The translations under genes were made by a program, and so were the position numbers. A stretch of 64,000 nt of DNA from Methylocystaceae bacterium (GTDB taxonomy: Bacteria; Pseudomonadota; Alphaproteobacteria; Rhodospirillales; Terasakiellaceae), in contig JABXIG010000005.1 of the NCBI GenBank assembly GCA_013373205.1, forward strand, positions 1 through 64,000, written 5' to 3'. Shown piece after piece: positions 10,071 to 19,528 of the stretch. Each line of letters opens with the position of its first letter. The first letter of the stretch is position 1. Below the pieces are notes generated by a model that saw nothing but the letters and a program-made list of their open reading frames with translations, was not told the origin of the DNA and made no database searches.

Positions 10071-11228
10071 ATGGCCCAAGAAAACCTGTGCATCGATCAG
10101 CAATACCTCAAAGACGTACTGGAACGTCTTCTCAATACTCCCAGTCCGTCCGGCATGACAGATGATGTGGTACGTTTTACTTGTGCAGAACTGGATAAAC
10201 TGGGCATTCATTATGAATTGACGCGCCGCGGTGCCATCCGGGCCACCTTGCCCGGCACACATTATTCCCCGCGTCGCGCTGTCGCCGCACATCTGGATAC
10301 ATTGGGCGCTATGGTTAAAAACCTCAAAGAAAATGGCCGCCTGTCGGTTGTGCCTATTGGTCACTGGTCTGCACGTTTCGCCGAAGGGGCAAAATGCACC
10401 ATCCATAGTGATGACGGTAAAACCTTTCGCGGCACCATCCTGCCTTTAAAAGCATCCGGCCACACCTACAACGAAGGCATTGATGAACAACCATCAGCCT
10501 GGGATAATCTGGAACTGCGCATTGATGAAGTCTGTGCGGATGTGGACACTCTTTGGAATATGGGCATACGGGTCGGTGACTTTATTTCCATCGACCCACA
10601 ACCGGAATTTAACGAAAATGGCTTTATCAATTCACGCCATATTGATGATAAAGCCGGTGTTGCCTCTATCCTTGCTGCGGCCAAAGCGGTTAAGGACAGT
10701 GGCCAACCCTTGCCCCTTGATTGCCACTTGCTTTTTACCATTTCAGAAGAAGTCGGTGTGGGCGCGTCCCACGTGCTCCATGGGGATGTGGCAGAAATGG
10801 TTTCTGTTGATAACGGCACCATCGCGCCTTTACAAAATACTTGCGAATATGGCGCAACCATTGCCATGCAGGATTCAACAGGACCATTTGATCGCCATTT
10901 GACCAAGCATCTGATCGATATCTGCATGCGTAAATCTATTGAATTCAGCCGCGATGTGTTTTTGTATTACCGCAGTGATTCAGCCGCTGCCCTCGAAGCG
11001 GGTAATGACATTCGAACTGCGCTTGTCTGTTTTGCCCTTGATGCATCACATGGCTATGAACGTACCCATGCCAAATCACTGGATTGTGTGGCTCGTGTTC
11101 TGGGGGAATATATGCTCTCCAGCCCGATCTTCTCAGAACATGAAAATGTCATCGGCGAGATTGAAAACTTCCCCATGATCGACAACACCAGCCTTGAACA
11201 ACAGATCACAAAGAAGAAAAAACTTTAA
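10071..11228 (+). CDS. NAGGN-system M42-family aminopeptidase-like hydrolase
   Basis: This 385-residue M42 (glutamyl aminopeptidase/endoglucanase type) metallohydrolase shows the co-catalytic metal motifs AHLDTLG (~72), DDKAGV (~190), EEVGVG (~223) and SDSAAAL (~300). It starts one base after the ngg stop, so it is co-translated with it. It is the usual third member of the NAGGN operon and probably turns over the peptide osmolyte or a precursor. The exact substrate is not established. Confidence 0.85.
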   Translation: MAQENLCIDQQYLKDVLERLLNTPSPSGMTDDVVRFTCAELDKLGIHYELTRRGAIRATLPGTHYSPRRAVAAHLDTLGAMVKNLKENGRLSVVPIGHWSARFAEGAKCTIHSDDGKTFRGTILPLKASGHTYNEGIDEQPSAWDNLELRIDEVCADVDTLWNMGIRVGDFISIDPQPEFNENGFINSRHIDDKAGVASILAAAKAVKDSGQPLPLDCHLLFTISEEVGVGASHVLHGDVAEMVSVDNGTIAPLQNTCEYGATIAMQDSTGPFDRHLTKHLIDICMRKSIEFSRDVFLYYRSDSAAALEAGNDIRTALVCFALDASHGYERTHAKSLDCVARVLGEYMLSSPIFSEHENVIGEIENFPMIDNTSLEQQITKKKKL

Positions 11229-11269
11229 TTTCAACACTGTGGTGCAATTCACATAACTATTTTCCGAGG

Positions 11270-11305
11270 TCGGTTACAAAGGATTAAGTTCATTTTTGTA
11301 ACCGA
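11270..11305. promoter_or_regulatory. Inverted repeat upstream of the bax-like gene
   Basis: An 11-bp perfect inverted repeat, tcggttacaaa / tttgtaaccga, has a 14-nt spacer and lies 15 nt before the bax ATG. It has no T-run. It may be an operator or a 5'-leader hairpin that could mask the ribosome site. Confidence 0.5.
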
Positions 11306-11319
11306 TCAAAGGATACCCT

Positions 11320-12237
11320 ATGGCCATCAAAGCTAAATTTGCCGCCCTTGGTGCGTTCGCGCTTTTGACAGCACTGACAGCTTGCGATGCCGTCGGCATC
11401 AAAAAAGTAACCCATGAAGAAGGCTTACGGCTTGAAACCCCCTTACTTTCGCGTGGGAACCAACTTGTTGATGGGCAAAGTGCCCATCCCGCAAAAAGCT
11501 ATGAAGAAGTACATGCCTTTTATGAGCGTCTGGGTATCAGCACACGCGAGGCCTTAAAAGGCAAAGCGTTCAAGCCCACAGGCTTGTTAAGTCAAGTTCC
11601 GAAAGACTTTGCCAACATCCAAACAGTTGACCAGAAGAAAGAAGCTTTTCTGGCTTTTACCTTGCTGCCAATTAAAGCGGTGAACGCGTCTTTGCTCGAA
11701 GAACGTGCTGATCTGCTTGCCATTCATAGAAAATATGGCGATCAAGGTCCCTATCCTGCCCAGATTCAAGACAAACTGGATCATTTTGCCAATCGATTTG
11801 GCGGAAAAGCAAATGTAGCCGACCTGCTGAAAAGGGTTGATATCATTCCGCCATCTCTGGCCTTGTCACAAGCCGCGATCGAAAGTGGCTGGGGCACATC
11901 GCGGTTTGCCATTCAGGGCAATGCCTTGTTTGGGGAACATACCACGTCCAAGGAGCTGGGTTTGGATGCCGAACATGCACGTCATGTATCTGTCGAGGCC
12001 TTCGATACCGTCTATGACAGCGTTGCCTCTTACATGATGAACTTGAACTCCCATGCCGCTTATGCGGATCTTAGGGAAATTCGTGCGAATTTGCGTGCCA
12101 AAGGCCAAACCATCAGCGGTCAAAGATTGGCTGTTGCCCTCACGCCTTATTCTGAGCGCAAACAAGCCTATGTCACGGAAGTCAGAAGTGTGATCTCCCA
12201 TAACAATCTGGCCTTGCTGGATGTCAAACAAGGCTAG
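11320..12237 (+). CDS. bax: Bax-like glucosaminidase-domain lipoprotein
   Basis: The 305-residue protein has a lipoprotein signal (LTAC, Cys near 22). Its C-terminal half is a glucosaminidase domain of the Bax family, with SQAAIESGWGTSRFA around residues 182-196 holding the catalytic Glu. Such enzymes cleave peptidoglycan glycan strands in the periplasm. It converges on clpX, and the two genes share one terminator hairpin. The upstream inverted repeat may regulate it. The family is confident and the physiological role is not. Confidence 0.82.
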   Translation: MAIKAKFAALGAFALLTALTACDAVGIKKVTHEEGLRLETPLLSRGNQLVDGQSAHPAKSYEEVHAFYERLGISTREALKGKAFKPTGLLSQVPKDFANIQTVDQKKEAFLAFTLLPIKAVNASLLEERADLLAIHRKYGDQGPYPAQIQDKLDHFANRFGGKANVADLLKRVDIIPPSLALSQAAIESGWGTSRFAIQGNALFGEHTTSKELGLDAEHARHVSVEAFDTVYDSVASYMMNLNSHAAYADLREIRANLRAKGQTISGQRLAVALTPYSERKQAYVTEVRSVISHNNLALLDVKQG

Positions 12238-12255
12238 GGTTTCATCCCCTAGCCT
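12231..12255. terminator. Shared bidirectional hairpin holding both stop codons
   Basis: The 9-bp stem aggctaggg / ccctagcct lies between the convergent bax and clpX genes. The left arm contains the bax TAG and the right arm the clpX TAG (minus strand). A T-rich stretch follows on the plus side only, so termination is clearer for bax. Confidence 0.7.
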
Positions 12256-13529
12256 GCACTTTTCTTTGCGCCCGCTTCATCTTCTTCAAAGATCATACGC
12301 ACTTCGCCTTCCCCCATGACAGCATCGCGGTCCACTTCACAGCGAACAACACCTTCGTGGGAGGGAAGTTCAAACATAGTGCGTTGAAGTAAACCTTCCA
12401 ACACGCCCCGCAATCCCCGCGCGCCAGTTTCCATATCCAATGCTTTCTGGGCGATTTCTTTTAAAGCCTCTTCGCTGAATTCCAGATCAACGCCTTCATG
12501 TTCAAACAGATATTGATACTGTTTAATAAGCGCATCTTTCGGTTGGGTGAGAATAGCAACCATGTCATCTACTGTTAACGGGTCCAGCGTTGCGACAATT
12601 GGAAAACGACCGATAAATTCCGGGATCAAACCGAATTTCTTCAAATCCCCCGGCGTAACCCCTGTGTAGGATTTTACTTTTTTATCGCCATCATCAACCG
12701 TAACAACTTCGGCATGGAACCCAATCGTCGGCATATCGCCTGTGTCACGTTCATTAATCAGATCAACCATGCCATCAAAGGCCCCCCCTGCAATAAACAG
12801 GATATTTCGTGTATCAATGGACAGGTCTTTGCTGTCATGCTTGCGTCCCTGTTTCGAAGAAACGCGCACGGTCGAACCTTCCACCAGTTTCAACAAGGCC
12901 TGCTGCACCCCTTCCCCTGATACATCACGTGTGCCATGGGCCGATGTGCCTTGCTTGGCAAGCTTGTCAATTTCATCGATATAGACAATGCCCCATTCAC
13001 ACAGGCCCACATTGCCGTCTGCGGCTTCTAACAAACGTTCAATGATACTTTCTACGTCATCGCCTACATAACCGGCTTGCGTCAATGATGTGGCATCTGC
13101 AATCACAAAAGGCACCCCGGCAATACGTGCCAAAGTGCGGGCAAACAAAGTTTTCCCCGTTCCACTTGGCCCTAGCAACAGAATGTTGGATTTATCGACT
13201 TCCACACGATTTTCATCTTCCACCGTGCTGTGTTTGGGGACACTTTCAACCGCTAACCGCTTAAAGTGGTTATAAACCGCAACCGCCAAAGTTTCCTTTG
13301 CGCCCGGTTGACCAATGATATAGCGATCCATCAGTTCCTTGATCTTCATCGGGATCGGCGGTGGTGCAAGAAGACCGTCTTCTTTTTCCGCACGGCCCCA
13401 GTTTTCAACGATCTGAATGGCAAGCTTGGTGCATGCTTCACAGATTTGACCGTTGCGACCCGCAATCAGGGGGCGTTCCGGGGTTTTAGGTTCCCCGCAG
13501 AAGGAACATTCATGAATCTCATTAGCCAT
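12249..13529 (-). CDS. clpX: ClpX-type AAA+ unfoldase, nif-linked copy
   Basis: The 426-residue product has the ClpX N-terminal zinc domain (CSFCG...CEAC), Walker A GPSGTGKT, Walker B VYIDEIDK and the usual sensor and substrate loops. ClpX unfolds tagged proteins for ClpP. No clpP or lon is adjacent, unlike housekeeping clpX loci. It is the last gene of the nifV-cysE-nifWZM operon, starting about 13 nt after nifM, which mirrors clpX2 beside nifM in Azotobacter vinelandii. A role in nitrogenase protein turnover is inferred from that position. Confidence 0.9.
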   Translation of the reverse strand: MANEIHECSFCGEPKTPERPLIAGRNGQICEACTKLAIQIVENWGRAEKEDGLLAPPPIPMKIKELMDRYIIGQPGAKETLAVAVYNHFKRLAVESVPKHSTVEDENRVEVDKSNILLLGPSGTGKTLFARTLARIAGVPFVIADATSLTQAGYVGDDVESIIERLLEAADGNVGLCEWGIVYIDEIDKLAKQGTSAHGTRDVSGEGVQQALLKLVEGSTVRVSSKQGRKHDSKDLSIDTRNILFIAGGAFDGMVDLINERDTGDMPTIGFHAEVVTVDDGDKKVKSYTGVTPGDLKKFGLIPEFIGRFPIVATLDPLTVDDMVAILTQPKDALIKQYQYLFEHEGVDLEFSEEALKEIAQKALDMETGARGLRGVLEGLLQRTMFELPSHEGVVRCEVDRDAVMGEGEVRMIFEEDEAGAKKSAG

Positions 13530-13541
13530 GGGGTAGGTTTC

Positions 13542-14396
13542 CTATTTCGCTGACAGTTTATGCAACCAGACCCGTTGGGCATGTGTGCGTTTTTTTTCTG
13601 TCAGATACGTGACAATTTGTTCTTTCGCATCAAACAGGCTCGCCTGACGGGCCGGTGCAATGGCTTCACATTTTACCAGATGAAAGCCGATCTCGGTTTC
13701 CACCGGACCACCAATACCACCCTCTTCCAATGAAAAAGCAATCTCGTCAATTTCAGGATAGAGCTGACCGCGTTTAACTGTGCCGACTTCCCCACCATTT
13801 AAGGCCGTGGGACATTCGGAATTTTCGCTTGCCAGTTTGGCAAAATCACCCCCGTCTTCCAGCGCTTTTTTCATCTCTTCAAGTCGTGCGGCGACGGCCT
13901 GTTTGGTATTTTCTTTATAATCATCATTTTCTGTAACCAGGATATGACGAATAAAGCGGGTTTCTTCAGTATAAAATTTCGACTGGTTCTTCTGATAAAA
14001 AGCGATAATCTCACTTTCTTCAATCTCTTCAATATCCGAAGAGACACGATCCAGAACCGCTTCGACCCAAAGTTCGCGACGCAAGGATGTTTGCATAGAT
14101 TCAATGGTCAACCCGTTTGCCAAAAGACTTTTCAAGAAATCATCCGGGTTTTCATATCGTCCTTCAATTTCTTCCAAAGCCTTGGCAATGCTATGAGTCG
14201 GGATAACCACTTCCTTCGCTTCAGGGCTAGCCAGAATTTTATATTCAAGCTCCAGACTACGTTTGGCTGTTTGCGAAACGGTTTTCTTTTGCTGCGCCGT
14301 CAATTCACTTGGGGCCTGATCGAAATGGGCTTGTGCGCTTTTCAGTACATGATAGGCCATCAATTCGGCGTCATTTGCGACAAATTCAGACATCAT
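13542..14396 (-). CDS. nifM: NifM, parvulin-type peptidyl-prolyl isomerase
   Basis: This 284-residue protein has a C-terminal parvulin/rotamase domain (RFIRHILVTEN about residue 140, GEVGTVKRGQLYPE, GFHLVKCE) after a helical N-terminal half. NifM is needed for folding the NifH iron protein in Azotobacter and Klebsiella. I chose the ATG at 14396, which has aggag 10 nt upstream and overlaps the nifZ stop; the next codon is also ATG. A longer frame exists but would lie inside nifZ. NifM is typical of gammaproteobacterial nif sets. Confidence 0.88.
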   Translation of the reverse strand: MMSEFVANDAELMAYHVLKSAQAHFDQAPSELTAQQKKTVSQTAKRSLELEYKILASPEAKEVVIPTHSIAKALEEIEGRYENPDDFLKSLLANGLTIESMQTSLRRELWVEAVLDRVSSDIEEIEESEIIAFYQKNQSKFYTEETRFIRHILVTENDDYKENTKQAVAARLEEMKKALEDGGDFAKLASENSECPTALNGGEVGTVKRGQLYPEIDEIAFSLEEGGIGGPVETEIGFHLVKCEAIAPARQASLFDAKEQIVTYLTEKKRTHAQRVWLHKLSAK

Positions 14397-14877
14397 TCGT
14401 TTCCAACTCCTCATCATCCTGATGTTCATAGATGGGGGATTCACCCGTGCTTTCCAGCGCTGTTTCCGGTACCAGCAACATTCGACCGGGAAAATTGACC
14501 TCATAGGCGACCCCGTTGGGGTTATCACGATCAACGCGGATAATTTCGCCAATCGCACCTTGTTCAACGATCACTTCCCCGTTGATACCTAATGGCAACT
14601 TACAGGCAACTTTTTCTCGGCTTTCAAACTTACTAGGCGTCCAAGGGTCGTCAGCAGCGATCAATTCAGGCTCGCGACAGCCGACCACATAATCCTGTTC
14701 CATGAAATGGACGGTATAAACAATCTGGTCCTGCAAAAAAGTCCCGATATCACGTACATAGCCGATAGACCCACGACGCACCAACAAATCACCACGGTCC
14801 TTGCCTGGGAATGTCCCGTCATTGCGCAGGTTACGGATCACACGAACTTCATCACCGTTTTGGAATTCACTAATCAT
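14386..14877 (-). CDS. nifZ: NifZ, P-cluster maturation factor
   Basis: The 163-residue protein contains two SH3-like NifZ repeats: GDEVRVIRNLRNDGTFPG...GSIGYVRDIG and a second ending GVAYEVNFPGRMLLVPE. NifZ assists formation of the second P-cluster pair in the NifDK protein. It lies between nifW and nifM, and its stop overlaps the nifM start, as in other nifWZM groups. Confidence 0.9.
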   Translation of the reverse strand: MISEFQNGDEVRVIRNLRNDGTFPGKDRGDLLVRRGSIGYVRDIGTFLQDQIVYTVHFMEQDYVVGCREPELIAADDPWTPSKFESREKVACKLPLGINGEVIVEQGAIGEIIRVDRDNPNGVAYEVNFPGRMLLVPETALESTGESPIYEHQDDEELETNDV

Positions 14878-14893
14878 GGCTGCATTTCCTTCC

Positions 14894-15220
14894 TTACTTG
14901 GCGATCATATCAAGCGAGACAAACCCTTGCGGCTTATCCACATCTTGTAAGACTTTAAATACTTTTTCCGTAATGGCGTCGGACTTGACGAAATCATTAT
15001 AGGCTTGGGTCAAATATCCGGCATAAATACCTTTGCGCGCCTCTTCATCTTCGGGAAGCTTGGTAATTTCGTTCAGATAATTGTGGAAACGTTGCAAAAT
15101 GTGCAAACGGTTCACATGGACCACAGAAGGGTCGTATTCAACATTGAAGAATTGAAGAAAGTCTTCGGCACTGACCAAATCTTGCATATCATCTTCTAAA
15201 TCTCCATCATAATCAAACAT
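14894..15220 (-). CDS. nifW: NifW, nitrogenase-stabilising protein
   Basis: This 108-residue protein matches the NifW family in size and pattern ([38 protein letters not shown]). NifW associates with the MoFe protein, aids full activity and may limit oxygen damage. Its ATG overlaps the cysE stop (atgtttga), so translation is coupled. The order cysE-nifW-nifZ-nifM is the Azotobacter arrangement. Confidence 0.88.
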   Translation of the reverse strand: MFDYDGDLEDDMQDLVSAEDFLQFFNVEYDPSVVHVNRLHILQRFHNYLNEITKLPEDEEARKGIYAGYLTQAYNDFVKSDAITEKVFKVLQDVDKPQGFVSLDMIAK

Positions 15221-15983
15221 GGCTGCTTATCCTTGATTTCTGTTTTTCTAAAGGGGGGTGGTCTTCACTAATACATTCGGGCAAGTCACATTGCGGACAT
15301 GCGCCCGGCTCACCCAAGCCAACGATGCCATGGGCACGGGCCACTTCTTTTTCCAAAATACGAATACGTTCCATCAGACATGAAATCGCATCGGCCACTG
15401 GGTCGGGGATCAAATGATGGTTTAAATCCACACCATAAGGGTTAGGATCAAATCCAACGTTAGAACTCACGACATTAACCACTTTGCCGGGGATCCCAAC
15501 CACCGTGCGTCCGGCGGGTACATCTTCAATAACAACAGAATTGGCCCCCACCTTGGCATGTTCACGAACCGTGATCGGGCCCAAGATTTTTGCCCCGCCT
15601 CCAACAACAACGCCATCTTCCAGCGTCGGGTGACGTTTACCTTTGCGCCAGGACGTTCCGCCTAAGGTCACACCGTGATACAGGGTCACATCATCCCCGA
15701 TCTCGGCCGTTTCCCCGATCACAACGCCTGCGCCATGGTCGATGAAAAAACGTCGCCCGATGGTCGCACCGGGATGAATATCAATATTGGTCAACAAACG
15801 GCTAATATATGAAATAAACCGCGCCCCAAAACGCCAGCCCTTTTGCCACAGCTTATGGGACAAGCGATGAAACAAGATGGCATGGACACCGGGATAAGTG
15901 AGCAATACCTCAAGCTTATTTCTTGCTGCCGGATCACGTTCAAAAACGCAGGCGATATCTTCTGAAATCAAAGAGTTAGCCAT
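15213..15983 (-). CDS. cysE: Serine O-acetyltransferase (nif-linked CysE/NifP)
   Basis: The 256-residue enzyme has hexapeptide-repeat left-handed beta-helix signatures ([32 protein letters not shown]). It makes O-acetylserine for cysteine synthesis; in nif clusters this supplies sulfur for NifS. The C-terminal ~55 residues include a CPQCDLPEC cysteine cluster beyond the catalytic core. The start overlaps the nifV stop within atggctaa. The frame runs 12 codons further upstream but lacks a better start. Confidence 0.9.
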   Translation of the reverse strand: MANSLISEDIACVFERDPAARNKLEVLLTYPGVHAILFHRLSHKLWQKGWRFGARFISYISRLLTNIDIHPGATIGRRFFIDHGAGVVIGETAEIGDDVTLYHGVTLGGTSWRKGKRHPTLEDGVVVGGGAKILGPITVREHAKVGANSVVIEDVPAGRTVVGIPGKVVNVVSSNVGFDPNPYGVDLNHHLIPDPVADAISCLMERIRILEKEVARAHGIVGLGEPGACPQCDLPECISEDHPPLEKQKSRISSHV

Positions 15984-17106
15984 TAGGGTGCACCTGATTG
16001 TAGAAGTTAAACAAATCAACTTTTTCAGGCAGGCGCTTCATCTCGGTTGCAAATTTACGCACCATATCCAGAATGCTGGTGGCTTCAACCTTACTCAGCT
16101 TAATCCCGATTTTCTCATAAGCGCTTAAGACTGCCTTTGTGCCGCTGTGTTTGCCCAGCACAAGCTTATGTTCACGGCCCAATGATTTGGGGTCGATGGT
16201 TTGATAATTTTCCGGGTCTTTCAAAAGCCCATCTACATGAATACCGGCTTCATGGGTAAAGACACCTTCGCCCACAATACTTTTTTGCCAGTGAACGGCC
16301 CGACCAGACGCCATCGCCACAAGGGCAGACACATCTTTATATTCGGCAAGATTGATGCCTGTATCGATCTGATGCAGATATTGCAAAGCTACCACGACTT
16401 CTTCCATGGCTGCATTGCCTGCGCGTTCCCCCAGACCATGCACCGTTGTGTTGGCATGGGTTGCCCCACCAAGGGCAGCGGCAACCGTGTTGGCTGTGGC
16501 CAGCCCCAAATCATCATGGGCATGCATTTCAAGTTCAAGACCAGAATGTGCACGCATTTTTTCAAAGGCCGCGCGGACGCCAAATGGCTCCATACAGCCC
16601 ATCGTATCGGCGAAACGGAAACGTCGCGCCCCTGCTTTTTCTGCGACTTCCAAAACCTTCAGTATAAAATCGGGGTCTGCGCGCGATGAATCTTCGCCCC
16701 CGACGATCACGTCAAAGCCCAAATCAAGGGCACGTCCAACCATGATCGGAATTTCTTTCAAAACATAATCGCGTGTTTTACCCAGTTTCTTGGAAATCTG
16801 CACGTCTGAAACAGGGACAGACAAATCGATAATGTCTACGTTTAACGGCGCTGCACAAAGCAAATCTGCATTACACATGCGACCCCAGACGATCAGCTTG
16901 GCATCCAGATCAAGGCTTGCGATACATTGGATCGCATCACGTTCCTGGGCGCTCATAGACGGGATACCGACTTCCAGCTCGGGCACTTTTAAGCCATCAA
17001 GCTTTTGGGCGATCAGTAATTTTTCTTCTAAAGAAAATGCTACGCCTGCGGATTGTTCCCCATCGCGCAGGGTCGTATCATCAATAATTAAAGTTGGCTG
17101 CTGCAT
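15976..17106 (-). CDS. nifV: Homocitrate synthase NifV
   Basis: The 376-residue member of the homocitrate/isopropylmalate synthase family has [14 protein letters not shown] at the N terminus, and [12 protein letters not shown] and GLGERAGNA metal/substrate motifs. It condenses acetyl-CoA with 2-oxoglutarate to homocitrate, the organic ligand of FeMo-co. It leads the nifV-cysE-nifW-nifZ-nifM-clpX operon, with aaggag before the ATG, and a sigma-54 promoter and NifA site upstream. Confidence 0.93.
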   Translation of the reverse strand: MQQPTLIIDDTTLRDGEQSAGVAFSLEEKLLIAQKLDGLKVPELEVGIPSMSAQERDAIQCIASLDLDAKLIVWGRMCNADLLCAAPLNVDIIDLSVPVSDVQISKKLGKTRDYVLKEIPIMVGRALDLGFDVIVGGEDSSRADPDFILKVLEVAEKAGARRFRFADTMGCMEPFGVRAAFEKMRAHSGLELEMHAHDDLGLATANTVAAALGGATHANTTVHGLGERAGNAAMEEVVVALQYLHQIDTGINLAEYKDVSALVAMASGRAVHWQKSIVGEGVFTHEAGIHVDGLLKDPENYQTIDPKSLGREHKLVLGKHSGTKAVLSAYEKIGIKLSKVEATSILDMVRKFATEMKRLPEKVDLFNFYNQVHPNG

Positions 17107-17134
17107 GACAATACTCCTTATCTACAACGGGTAT

Positions 17135-17150
17135 CGCAACTCCCATGCCA
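17135..17150 (-). promoter_or_regulatory. Sigma-54 promoter of nifV operon
   Basis: On the minus strand TGGCAT-GGGAG-TTGCG has GG and GC at the exact -24/-12 spacing. It lies about 30 nt before the nifV ATG. Confidence 0.85.
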
Positions 17151-17200
17151 ACTATTTTAATGATTAAAAACAATGCATTAATGAATCATATACATGACAT

Positions 17201-17216
17201 TGTCGGGTTTACTACA
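17201..17216. promoter_or_regulatory. NifA upstream activator site (nifV)
   Basis: TGT-cgggtttact-ACA fits TGT-N10-ACA. It is about 85 nt upstream of the predicted nifV transcription start. Confidence 0.8.
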
Positions 17217-17228
17217 GAAGAACTGCGC

Positions 17229-17296
17229 ACTTGCGAAAGCAGGTGCCTCTTAAAATCAAACCTTAACGGCCCAAAGGTCCCTGTTTACACAGGGAA
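17229..17296. repeat. Diverged copy of a two-hairpin palindromic element
   Basis: A short hairpin (ttgcgaaagcagg), then tcttaaaatcaa, then a second hairpin (tccctgtttacacaggga). The layout matches the element at 21075-21142, and both sit in intergenic DNA. Confidence 0.5.
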
Positions 17297-17300
17297 TATC

Positions 17301-17338
17301 TAATAAAAAACGGCGGCTGATCCGAAGATCAACCACCG
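17301..17338 (-). terminator. Terminator of the iscA-nifU-nifS operon
   Basis: On the minus strand a 12-bp stem with G-U pairs and a UUCG loop (cggtggttgatc ttcg gatcagccgccg) is followed by TTTTTTATTA. It begins about 33 nt after the nifS stop and separates nifS from nifV. Confidence 0.9.
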
Positions 17339-17370
17339 TCGACAAACCTAGGGGACACTAGGTATTGATA

Positions 17371-18582
17371 TTAGGAATAGGTCGGTGCAAAAGCAGCTTC
17401 CGGGTTTTCCAAAGGCTTACCGTTGCCCCAGTATGGGGACAGTTTGCGCAGTTTTTCGATGATAGGAGGAACCGCTTTGATGACTTCTTCCACCTCATCC
17501 ATCGTATTGTAACGAGAGAAAGAAAAACGGATCGAACCGTGTGCCGCCGTGAACGGAATATCCATTGCGAGCATCACATGGCTTGGTTCCAATGAGCCGG
17601 ATGTACAGGCCGAGCCAGAAGAAGCAGCAATACCCATTTTGTTTAACAGCATCAAGATGGCTTCACCTTCGACAAATTCAAAAGCAATGTTTAAGGTATT
17701 GGGCAAACGGTTGTCCGGATCACCTGTGACAAAACAGTTGGAAACTTCTTCCATAATGCCTTCTTGCAAGCGATCACGCATGGCTTTGACGCAGGAATTT
17801 TCATATTCCATATGTTTTTTCGCCATTTCACAGGCCATACCCAGACCGATGATAGAGGCAGCATTTTCAGTCCCGGCACGACGACCACGTTCCTGATGAC
17901 CGCCCCGTAAAAGCGGACGATAACGTGTGCCGCGTTTCAGGTACAACACACCAATGCCTTTCGGAGCATGCAGTTTGTGACCGGACAAAGACAGCATATC
18001 GATTTTACTGTTTTTCAGGTCCATCGGGATTTTCCCAACAGCTTGAACCGCATCGGTATGGAACATCACACCCGCGGCATGGGCCATTTCAGCCATTTCC
18101 AAAACTGGAAACAAGGTGCCCGTTTCGTTGTTGGCCCACATGATAGAAACAATCGCTGTTTTGGGACCCAACAAGGATTTATATTCTTCCAAATCCAACT
18201 GGCCTTTTTTGTTCACTTTCAGATAATGAACCTTATAGCCGTCTTTTTCCAGATACTCACACAGGGACAAGACAGCCGGATGTTCCACCACAGTTGTGAT
18301 GATTTCGTTTCGTTGCGGTTGAGCTTTCAAGGCGGACAGGATAGCGGTTGAATCTGCTTCTGTCCCGCAGGAGGTAAAGACAATTTCAGATTCAAATTCC
18401 GCCCCAATCAGATTTTGCACCTGTGCGCGTGCAGTTTTCATCGCCTTGCCCACTTTATCGCCAAATTGGTGCATGGAAGACGGGTTGCCAAACTGTTCGG
18501 TAAAATACGGGATCATTTCGTCAACGACCTGCTTATCCACCATGGTCGTTGCATTGTTATCGAGATAAATACCTTTTGTCAT
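17371..18582 (-). CDS. nifS: Cysteine desulfurase NifS
   Basis: This 403-residue PLP enzyme shows YLDNNATT at the N terminus, the PLP lysine in SLSGHKLHAPKG and the active-site cysteine in SSGSACTSGSLEPSHV. It removes sulfur from cysteine as a persulfide and hands it to NifU for nitrogenase Fe-S clusters. It starts 15 nt after nifU, and its transcript ends at the UUCG hairpin downstream. Confidence 0.95.
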   Translation of the reverse strand: MTKGIYLDNNATTMVDKQVVDEMIPYFTEQFGNPSSMHQFGDKVGKAMKTARAQVQNLIGAEFESEIVFTSCGTEADSTAILSALKAQPQRNEIITTVVEHPAVLSLCEYLEKDGYKVHYLKVNKKGQLDLEEYKSLLGPKTAIVSIMWANNETGTLFPVLEMAEMAHAAGVMFHTDAVQAVGKIPMDLKNSKIDMLSLSGHKLHAPKGIGVLYLKRGTRYRPLLRGGHQERGRRAGTENAASIIGLGMACEMAKKHMEYENSCVKAMRDRLQEGIMEEVSNCFVTGDPDNRLPNTLNIAFEFVEGEAILMLLNKMGIAASSGSACTSGSLEPSHVMLAMDIPFTAAHGSIRFSFSRYNTMDEVEEVIKAVPPIIEKLRKLSPYWGNGKPLENPEAAFAPTYS

Positions 18583-18597
18583 AATCTATCCCTTCCC

Positions 18598-19488
18598 TTA
18601 TGCCGCTTGCAATTCAGCAGGTAGAACCTGTACGAATTCGCCCAATTCTTCGATGATACGTTGTTGCACGCCACCAAGTGTCGCTGTTGCCATTTGACAG
18701 CCGGAACAAGCACCTGACAGTTTGACGAAGATTTTCTTATCTTCCACATCAACCAGTTCGATATCACCACGGTCTGCCTGAATTTGCGGGCGCACTTCGG
18801 CGATCACTTGTTCGATCTTAAGGATACGCTGAACAGCAGTCAGCTTGCCCTTTTTCGGGGCGGCTTTTTCTTCTGCCGGATCAATGGTCACAGGCGTGTC
18901 AGGGTCAAAGCTTTCGCCTTTTTCGGCCAAGATGTTGGTCAGGATTTCTTCAATCCCTTCGTGACAAGAAGAACAGCTGCCACCGGCTTTGGTGTAATGG
19001 GTAACTTGTTCAACAGTTTTTAAGTCATTGGCACGGATGGTTTCTTCGATCATCACAGCATCAATGGCGAAACATTTACAGATCAAAGCGCCTTCTTCGT
19101 GATCATCTGACCATTCTTCGCCACGATAGTTGGCAACAGCAGCCTGCAAAGCTTCACGGCCCATCACGGAACAGTGCATCTTTTCTGGCGGCAGGCCTTC
19201 AAGGAAGTCCGCGATATCCTGGTTAGAAATCGCCAAAGCCTCATCCAACGTTTTCCCTTTCACCATTTCCGTCAATGCAGAAGACGACGCGATGGCAGAG
19301 CCACAGCCAAATGTCTGGAAGCCCGCATCCTTGATGATTTCGGTTTCCGGGTCCACATCCAGGGTCAGGCGAAGCGCATCGCCACAACTGATGGAGCCCA
19401 CATCGCCAACAGCATTGGCGCCTTCAAGGGCCCCCGCGTTACGAGGGTTGTAAAAATGGTCTTTAACTGTTTCTGAATAGTCCCACAT
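18598..19488 (-). CDS. nifU: NifU Fe-S cluster scaffold
   Basis: The 296-residue modular scaffold has three parts. The N-terminal IscU-like domain has cysteines in ISCGDAL, FGCGSA and MHCSV. A central permanent [2Fe-2S] domain has CKC and CSSC. The C-terminal Nfu domain has CSGCQ. It assembles [4Fe-4S] clusters with NifS and delivers them to NifH and other apoproteins. It lies between iscA and nifS in a NifA-controlled operon. All expected cysteines are present. Confidence 0.95.
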   Translation of the reverse strand: MWDYSETVKDHFYNPRNAGALEGANAVGDVGSISCGDALRLTLDVDPETEIIKDAGFQTFGCGSAIASSSALTEMVKGKTLDEALAISNQDIADFLEGLPPEKMHCSVMGREALQAAVANYRGEEWSDDHEEGALICKCFAIDAVMIEETIRANDLKTVEQVTHYTKAGGSCSSCHEGIEEILTNILAEKGESFDPDTPVTIDPAEEKAAPKKGKLTAVQRILKIEQVIAEVRPQIQADRGDIELVDVEDKKIFVKLSGACSGCQMATATLGGVQQRIIEELGEFVQVLPAELQAA

Positions 19489-19528
19489 GGTCTGTCATTC
19501 CTTTTATTTGGCTGCAAAGGGGGTTTTG

